In this document: positions 1 to 6,000 of the stretch, piece by piece
Numbering within the stretch: the first letter of the stretch is position 1
Layout of the letters: every line of letters begins with the position of its first letter
Assembly (NCBI GenBank): GCA_021778875.1
Contig: JAJYBT010000112.1
Coordinates: forward strand, 1-7,282
Direction of reading: 5' to 3'
DNA: 7,282 nucleotides
Origin: Acidobacteriota bacterium
GTDB lineage: Bacteria; Acidobacteriota; Terriglobia; Terriglobales; Acidobacteriaceae
Position numbers and translations under genes: made by a program
Notes under the pieces: model-generated
What the model was told of the DNA's origin: nothing
The model's database searches: none
The model's input: the letters and a program-made list of their open reading frames with translations, nothing else

Positions 1-2245
1 CGCAAATGTGAGCGGGGACCGGCTCAAGCACCTGATTCCTGTGTTTGAGGAAGGAACGGTGGACGAGGACCTGCTCAACGAGGGCAGCCGCCGTCTGCGC
101 GACTACTTCCAGCGGCAGGGCTACTTTGACGTGAAGGTGGAGCACAGGCGCCAGGCCTCGCAGGCAAAAGATGTGGTGATCGTCTACACGGTAACGCCCG
201 GCCCCCGCCGGCGCGTGGTCAGCGTGGCAGTGGCCGGAAATCATTACTTCGATTCCGGCACCCTCAGGGACCTGTTGAGCGTGCGCGCGGCCAATACCCT
301 GGATCGCCACGGTCTTTACAGCCAGTCCCTTGTCACGGCGGACATTGGAGCCCTCTCCGCTGTCTATCAGAACAACGGTTTTTCGCAGGTCAAGATCACG
401 CCGGAGACAAGTCTCGTAGCAACCAAGAAAAAGCCCACCACGCGCAAACCTGCCGGACTCGCCATCGTCTACAACATTGACGAGAACCAGCAGCAGCGCG
501 TCGGCTCGGTTCAGTTGGATGGCAACAACCACGTGGAAGCCGGGAAACTGCTCCCTCTGCTGAATACTTCACCGGGGCAGTTGTTTTCTCCTCAGAACCT
601 GGCCGGCGACCGCGACGCGCTGATGACCGACTACCTTAGCCGCGGCTTTGACCAGGCGCAGGTGAGCGTGTCGCAGCAATCGGAGGCCGCAGACCCGGGC
701 AAGATGGATGTCACGTTCCACATCACTGAGGGTCAGCAGATTTTTGTGCGCAAGGTGCTGCTCACCGGCCTGCATTACACCCGCCCGGATACCGTCGCCC
801 GCGCTATCACACTGCATCCCGGCGACCCGCTGAATCAGTCGGCGCTCACCCAGACGCAGCGTAACCTCTACGAGTTTGCCCTCTTCAACGAAGTCAACAC
901 GGCCATCCAGAATCCCAACGGTGGCGAGGCATTCAAGACCGTCCTTCTCCAGACCACCGAAGCGCGCCGGTGGGCGCTGACCTACGGTCTCGGCTTCGAG
1001 GCGCAAACTGGAACCCCCCAGAACAACTGCGCCGGTTACATCGCCAGCGGCATCGCCTGCTCCCCAGACGGCAAAACCGGAATCAGCCCCCGCGTGCTCT
1101 TCAACGTTACCCGCAACAATCTCTTCGGCCGCGAGCAGTCGGCCTCCCTGCAGAGCACCTACGGCCTGCTTGAGCAGCAGATCAATATGCTCTTCCAGAA
1201 CCCTCACTTTCACGGCAACAGAAACTTCGGCCTCACTCTCTCAGGCGGCTACGCGAACAGCCAGGATGTAACCACCTACGTTGCATCCAAGCTCGAAGGC
1301 GGCATGCGATGGACTGAAAACTTCAACACGCCCGGCTCAGCCCTCTCCAAGGCCAACACCTTCATCTACGAGCTGGATTTCCGCCGCGTCAAAGTGGCTG
1401 CGAACAGCCTGCAGGTAGGCCCGACCGAGATTCCTGCCCTCTCTGCCGCCGTGCGCGTGGCCGGACCCGGCGTCACCTGGGTCCGCGACACCCGGGACGC
1501 CCCCCTTGATTCGCACCGCGGAACCTACTCCAGCTTTCAGGAGTTTCTCTCCAGCCACTCCTTCGGCTCTGAGGCGCAGTTCAACCGGATTGATGTTTCC
1601 AATTCCAGCTTTTACAGCTTCGACAAGGATCGCCTTGTCGTCGCCCGCAACACGCGCTATGGCCAGGAGCGCGCCTATGGCAATCCTTCCGACGAGTTGA
1701 TTCCCCTCCCTGAGCGCATGTATGCCGGCGGCCCCACCTCGCTGCGCGCCTTCTCCATCAATGCGGCTGGCCCGCGCGACCCTTACACCGGCTTCCCCAT
1801 TGGCGGAGCAGGCGCGCTCGTCAACAGCACGGAGCTGCGCCTGCCTCCGCCCACGCTGCCCTGGTTCGGCGATTCGTTGAGCTTCGTTGTCTTTCATGAC
1901 ATGGGCAACGTCTTCACCAACGCGGGCGACACCTGGGCCAGCGCACTTCGCGTCCGCCAGCCTGACCGCGACAAGTGCAAGGTCCTCGGCGTTCCGCCCA
2001 GCGGCCAGCAGACCTCCACCGTGCAGCAGGGAGAATGCAGCTTCAGCTACTTTGCGCACGCCGCCGGTCTCGGCCTGCGCTACCATACGCCGGTGGGGCC
2101 CATAAGGCTGGACTTCAGCTACACGCTGAACCCGCCCATCTTCCCCATCAACATTGACTACGGCAGGTCCGACCCGACATCGAACCCGCATGTCGGCGAG
2201 GCCAACCACTTTCACTTTTTTTTCAGCCTGGGGCAGTCCTTCTGA
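1..2245 (+). CDS. Omp85-family outer-membrane assembly protein (BamA/TamA type), 5' truncated by the window
   Basis: Outer-membrane insertase that folds beta-barrel proteins into the outer membrane. The frame is open from base 2, and residue numbers here count from the GTG at 8, which is almost surely internal because it lies inside a POTRA domain. POTRA units: an incomplete one (to about residue 66, with the typical LRDYFQRQGYFDVKV helix-strand), then about 67-157 (VAVAGNHYFDSGTL), 163-245 (VQLDGNNHVEAGKL) and 246-318 (VLLTGLHYTRPDTV). The barrel runs from about W322 to F745. It carries the family signature WVRDTRDAPLDSHRGTY (491-507), the loop-6 region YAGGPTSLRAFSINAAGPRD (about 573-592), FHDMGNVF, and the C-terminal FFFSLGQSF ending in Phe, as expected for an outer-membrane protein. 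At least four POTRAs exceeds the three of TamA and suggests a BamA-like architecture, but several Omp85 paralogues can coexist, so I give no symbol. Four cysteines (341, 351, 657, 677) lie in two predicted surface loops. The stop overlaps the next start by one base. Family very sure; orthology to BamA or TamA open. Confidence 0.95.
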   Translation, partial: ANVSGDRLKHLIPVFEEGTVDEDLLNEGSRRLRDYFQRQGYFDVKVEHRRQASQAKDVVIVYTVTPGPRRRVVSVAVAGNHYFDSGTLRDLLSVRAANTLDRHGLYSQSLVTADIGALSAVYQNNGFSQVKITPETSLVATKKKPTTRKPAGLAIVYNIDENQQQRVGSVQLDGNNHVEAGKLLPLLNTSPGQLFSPQNLAGDRDALMTDYLSRGFDQAQVSVSQQSEAADPGKMDVTFHITEGQQIFVRKVLLTGLHYTRPDTVARAITLHPGDPLNQSALTQTQRNLYEFALFNEVNTAIQNPNGGEAFKTVLLQTTEARRWALTYGLGFEAQTGTPQNNCAGYIASGIACSPDGKTGISPRVLFNVTRNNLFGREQSASLQSTYGLLEQQINMLFQNPHFHGNRNFGLTLSGGYANSQDVTTYVASKLEGGMRWTENFNTPGSALSKANTFIYELDFRRVKVAANSLQVGPTEIPALSAAVRVAGPGVTWVRDTRDAPLDSHRGTYSSFQEFLSSHSFGSEAQFNRIDVSNSSFYSFDKDRLVVARNTRYGQERAYGNPSDELIPLPERMYAGGPTSLRAFSINAAGPRDPYTGFPIGGAGALVNSTELRLPPPTLPWFGDSLSFVVFHDMGNVFTNAGDTWASALRVRQPDRDKCKVLGVPPSGQQTSTVQQGECSFSYFAHAAGLGLRYHTPVGPIRLDFSYTLNPPIFPINIDYGRSDPTSNPHVGEANHFHFFFSLGQSF
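2216..2223 (+). repeat. Eight-T homopolymer near the 3' end of the Omp85 gene
   Basis: A run of eight T residues encodes the Phe-Phe-Phe of the last barrel strand (FHFFFSLGQSF). It stands out in GC-rich DNA. Loss of one base would replace the terminal strand and its final Phe with an out-of-frame tail ending at 2384, inside the next gene. Confidence 0.9.
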
Positions 2246-2247
2246 TG
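2243..2247 (+). promoter_or_regulatory. Stop/start overlap TGATG, translational coupling of the Omp85 and SurA-like genes
   Basis: The stop codon TGA (2243-2245) of the Omp85 gene shares its last base with the ATG (2245-2247) of the SurA-like gene. A GGGG at 2230-2233, inside the Omp85 C-terminal codons, is the only purine-rich candidate ribosome binding site, a weak one. Termination-reinitiation is the likely route of initiation, which fixes this ATG as the start and implies one polycistronic mRNA. Confidence 0.8.
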
Positions 2248-3039
2248 AGCACGCCGCGCAGCTTCGCACCGGTATTCGCTCCCTCAAGAGCCTGGCGGGC
2301 GTGGCTCGCCGTGTCCCTTGCCGTTGCCGCTCTCTCTCCGGCGCTGGCGCAGAACACCCCGGCCCCATCCCCCGTTGTGCTTGACCGCGTGGTCGCCGTC
2401 GTCAACAACCAGGCAATTCTGGCCAGCGACGTGGACGATGAGATGCGCCTCTCCATTCTGGAGCCAAGGACTCAGGCGCGCATCTCCGAGTCGCCCCGCA
2501 TCGCTCTCCAGCGACTCATCAGCCGCACGCTCATTCAGCAGCAGATCCGCGATGAAGACGCCCAGGCCACCGCACCCTCCGCCGGCGACGTAGCCGCCCG
2601 CCTCGCCGCCCTGCGCAAGGAGCTGCCCGCCTGCGTCAGCGGGGCCTGCGCCAACGACGACGGATGGAAGGCATTCCTCGCCAGCCATAGCCTCACCGAG
2701 CAGCGCGTTGAGACCTACATCCGCAACCGCCTTGAGATTCTCCACTTTATTGAGATGCGCTTCCGCCAGGGCATCAGCATCTCCCGCAACGAGGTCGAGG
2801 CCTATTACCGCGACACGCTCCTGCCGCAGTATCCCGCGAGCGAAAAGGCGCCTCTTCTCGATCAGGTCGAGCCCCGCATCGAGGAAATTCTCCTCCAGCA
2901 GCAGGTCAACGCGCTTTTCAGCGGCTGGCTCGACAACCTCCGCAAGCAGGGCGATGTCGAAGTGCTGGACCCTGCGCTCGAGCCCCCCGCAGCCCAGAAC
3001 AAGCCCGAAGCCGCCGCACCTGGAGCGGCAACAGAATGA
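2245..3039 (+). CDS. SurA-like periplasmic chaperone (SurA N-terminal domain) without parvulin PPIase domain
   Basis: A 264-residue secreted protein, probably a periplasmic chaperone for unfolded outer-membrane proteins. Residues 1-35 form a signal peptide: Arg-containing start, hydrophobic WLAVSLAVAALSPALA, likely cleavage after ALA35 before QN. Residues 44-69 (VVLDRVVAVVNNQAILASDV...) match the opening of the SurA N-terminal domain closely, followed by helices (IALQRLISRTLIQQQI; VETYIRNRLEILHFIEMRF). After about residue 179 (ISRNEVEAYYRDTLLPQYP), where E. coli SurA enters its two parvulin domains, this protein goes straight to a segment like SurA's C-terminal helix (VEPRIEEILLQQQVNALFSGWLDNLRKQ, about 208-235, then VEVLD). 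It is therefore far shorter than SurA (about 430 residues) and has no isomerase domain. Known of the family: the SurA N- and C-terminal parts form the chaperone core and the parvulin domains are largely dispensable in E. coli. The tail after 243 is Pro/Ala-rich. The only cysteines are C130 and C135. The start ATG overlaps the upstream stop by one base, the stop overlaps the tamB start by four. Confidence 0.88.
   Translation: MSTPRSFAPVFAPSRAWRAWLAVSLAVAALSPALAQNTPAPSPVVLDRVVAVVNNQAILASDVDDEMRLSILEPRTQARISESPRIALQRLISRTLIQQQIRDEDAQATAPSAGDVAARLAALRKELPACVSGACANDDGWKAFLASHSLTEQRVETYIRNRLEILHFIEMRFRQGISISRNEVEAYYRDTLLPQYPASEKAPLLDQVEPRIEEILLQQQVNALFSGWLDNLRKQGDVEVLDPALEPPAAQNKPEAAAPGAATE
3022..3039 (+). 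promoter_or_regulatory. Ribosome binding site and ATGA overlap at the tamB start
   Basis: GGAG at 3022-3025 lies ten bases before the ATG at 3036, and the ATG overlaps the stop TGA (3037-3039) of the SurA-like gene in the four-base ATGA arrangement. Both signals support 3036 as the tamB start and coupled translation with the gene before it. Confidence 0.8.
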
Positions 3040-6000
3040 GCGAGCTTGAGCCCATGACGCCCGTTCCCCCGGAGCCGCCCTTGCCGCCCCGGCGCAGCCG
3101 CCCGCGCCGCAGCCCATGGCTCGCGGCCGGAATCGGAACGCTCGTGGTTGCCGCTCTCCTCGGCATCGGCTTCTGGGCCAACACCGATGCTGCCGCCAAC
3201 CTCGTTCGCGAGCGCCTGATCATACGACTGGAAACAGCAACCGGCGGCCGTGTCGAGATTGCCGCCTTCCACTGGCATCCATTCGCCCTCGAGGCCGACG
3301 CCGACGGTCTCGTCCTGCACGGCCTCGAGGCCAAAGGCGAGGCCCCCTACGCCCGCGTGGATCACCTCAGCGTGCAACTCAGCATCTTCGGCTTCCTCAG
3401 CCCGCGCATCCTGTTGCGCAACATGGAAATCGACCGCCCCGCGCTCCACCTCATTGTTTATCCCGACGGCTCAACCAACCAGCCACGGCCTGCGCAAAAC
3501 AGGAAGCCGGGCAAGCCTGCGCTCGACACATTCTTTGATCTCAAAGCCAGCCATATCGGAGTGCGGCAGGGCACTGTGGATTACGAAAATCGCGCTGCCT
3601 CCTTCGATTTTCAGCATCGATTCCAGCGGATTGACTTTTCCGCCAGAGACGTAGCGCTTCGCCTGACCTACGTTCCCGCGAACGCCGCGCCACCCAACGG
3701 CGGGCTCTCGACAGCCGACTGGAAGGACGGCAGAAACCCCGAGTACTACCGCGTCGAACTGGGTGCGCGCGATTTCAACCTCAGCCGGGGTGAAGCGTCG
3801 CATCCCATCGCGCCGCCAGTCAGCGGATTCCTGCAGGCCACTCTTGACCTGACGCGTTCCGCGGGCTATCTTCGCTCGCTTCGCTTGACGGCCCGCAGCA
3901 AGGATGGCAGCGATCGCACCCTGGTCATCTCCGGCGCGCTCACTGACTTTGCCCGCCCGCATTGGCAGGCCACGACGAAGGGCGAGCTGGACATGCGCCT
4001 GCTGGAGCCCGCCACCGGCTACCCCTTCGCGCCGGAAGGCATCATGCGCCTTGATCTGACGGCGCAGGGTGATGACGGCCAGTTCCGCGTCGATGGTGAA
4101 GTCCACGCGGACGGAGCCTCCTACATCGGCACCGGCGTCACCGCCCGGAACGTGCAGTTCGATGCCCGGGTCCATGCCGACCCGGAACAGCTCCTGATCA
4201 CCTCCATCGTCGCGCGCCTGCATCAGGGCGGGCAGTTGGAGGGAACCGTTGCCCTGGACCACTGGCTGCCGCCGATTCCCGGCTCCTCCACGGTCCAGGC
4301 AGCGCCGCCGCAGCCCGTCAAGCGCTCCAGGGGCGAGCGAAATCAACCCCAGGTCAAGCCGCCGCAGCCACCGGCTCAGTCTGACATCATCGCCATTCCG
4401 GTCAATGGCAAGGTAACGGCACAGGTCAAAGATGTTCCCCTGGACGCCATTCTCGACATCGTCAGCCTGCCGCCATTCAAGCGCCTCGGCCTGGATGCGC
4501 GCCTCAGCGGACCCGCCACGGCAACATGGATCAAGGGCGACGCCAACACCTTGACCGTCATCGCCGCGCTCCAGGCCCATCCCTCGGAGCGGCCCATTGC
4601 GGGCGAGGCTCCCGTCACTGGCGCAATCGACGGCACATACACCCAGCGCGACGGAGCCGTCGCGCTCCGCAACCTCGACGTTACCCTGCCCTCAAGCCAC
4701 ATTCAGGCGCACGGACACCTGGGCGCATACCCGCTCACCAGCCCGTCCGATATAGCAGTCGATTTTCACTCGCACGACCTCACGGAATTCGACACGATCT
4801 TGCGCGACCTCGGCCTGCAACAAGGCGGCAAGTCCGGTACGGCTGCGCTGCCGGTCTCTCTCGAAGGGCAGGCCGACATCCAGGCAACATGGACCGGCTC
4901 GCTCGTCAGCCCGCACATTACGGGCAACCTCAAAGCCACCAACCTCACTTTCGCAATCCCATCCCGCACCGGCGACAGCGCAGCCAGCCCGCAGCTCGTC
5001 CACTGGGACACCGCCGAGGCGACAGGCAGCTTCTCCACAACCCGCATCGCCATTGACCATGCGCGCCTGATTCACGGCCCGGCGATCCTCGATGTCCAAG
5101 GCACGCTATCGGCGGCCGCACCTCCAACGGCGGCGTCTGTCATGCCATTCGATTCCAATTCCCTGCTCCATCTCAAGGTCAATGCGGCCCAGGTCGAAGT
5201 CAATGAGTTCCTGCCCCTCACCGGGCAGAATCTGCCGCTGTCCGGCCGGCTCAGCGCACAGATTGAAGCCGACGGCACAGTCCATGCCCTCGATGGCTCC
5301 GGCTGGGTACAGTTGGACGACGGCACAGTCTATGGCGAGCCCGTCTCGCGCATCCGCGCGCAGGGCAAAATTGCCGGGCAGGTGCTGCAACTGGCCTCGG
5401 TCACCATAGACAGCCAGGCCGGCAAGCTTTCCGCCTCCGGCAGCTACAACATAAATTCCCGCCAGTTCCAGATCAATGCGCAGGGCGCGGGCATTGACAT
5501 GGCCCAGGTCCGCTACATCCGCCAGTTCGGCATGGCCGTTACCGGCAAACTCGCCTTCGCTGTCACCGGCTCGGGAACCCCTGACGATCCGCGCGTGCAG
5601 GGCCGTGGCACGCTGAGCGGCGTCACCCTCCGCGGCGAGCAGTTGGGTAACGTCATCATCTCGGCGCACACCGCCGGCCACGCCCTCATCTACGACCTCA
5701 GCAGCCATTTTGAAACCGCCGCCATCGCCGCCCACGGCCAGACCACCATGAGCGCCGACTATCCCACCCAGGCCACGCTCAACTTTTCTCGCTTCGATAT
5801 CGGCGCGCCCCTCAGAATGGCTCAGATCCCCGGCCTCACCGGAGAGTCCTCGCTCGCCGGCACCGTCACCGTGGACGGCCCGCTGGCCCGGCCCACTGAG
5901 TTGCGCGGCGAAGCCCGCCTCCAGGAGCTCGCCATGACCATCGCTGGCGTCCACCTGCACAGCGAAGGGCCCGTCCACGCCACGCTCGCCAATGAGCGCA

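Noticed and set aside
6..11. ATG at 6-8 as a start near the left edge
   Set aside because: It is followed at once by a TGA in its own frame. The GTG at 8 is in the Omp85 frame but inside a POTRA domain, so the true start is upstream of the window.
1337..2368. Minus-strand open frame (343 codons) opposite the Omp85 barrel and the next gene's start
   Set aside because: Overlaps strongly supported Omp85 signature motifs on the plus strand; its product is Arg/Ala/Gly-rich without recognisable features.
2154..2384. Small plus-strand frame bridging the Omp85 end and the SurA-like start
   Set aside because: Out-of-frame shadow over two well supported genes; of interest only as the tail produced by a one-base loss in the T8 tract.
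3116..3538. Arg-rich plus-strand frames within the first part of tamB
   Set aside because: Out-of-frame readings of tamB; the frame from 3036 has an anchor, AsmA-like start and is continuous to the C-terminal TamB domain.
3471..4580. Minus-strand open frame (369 codons) opposite the N-terminal part of tamB
   Set aside because: Shadow of tamB codon bias; no signal, motif or ribosome binding site that I recognise.
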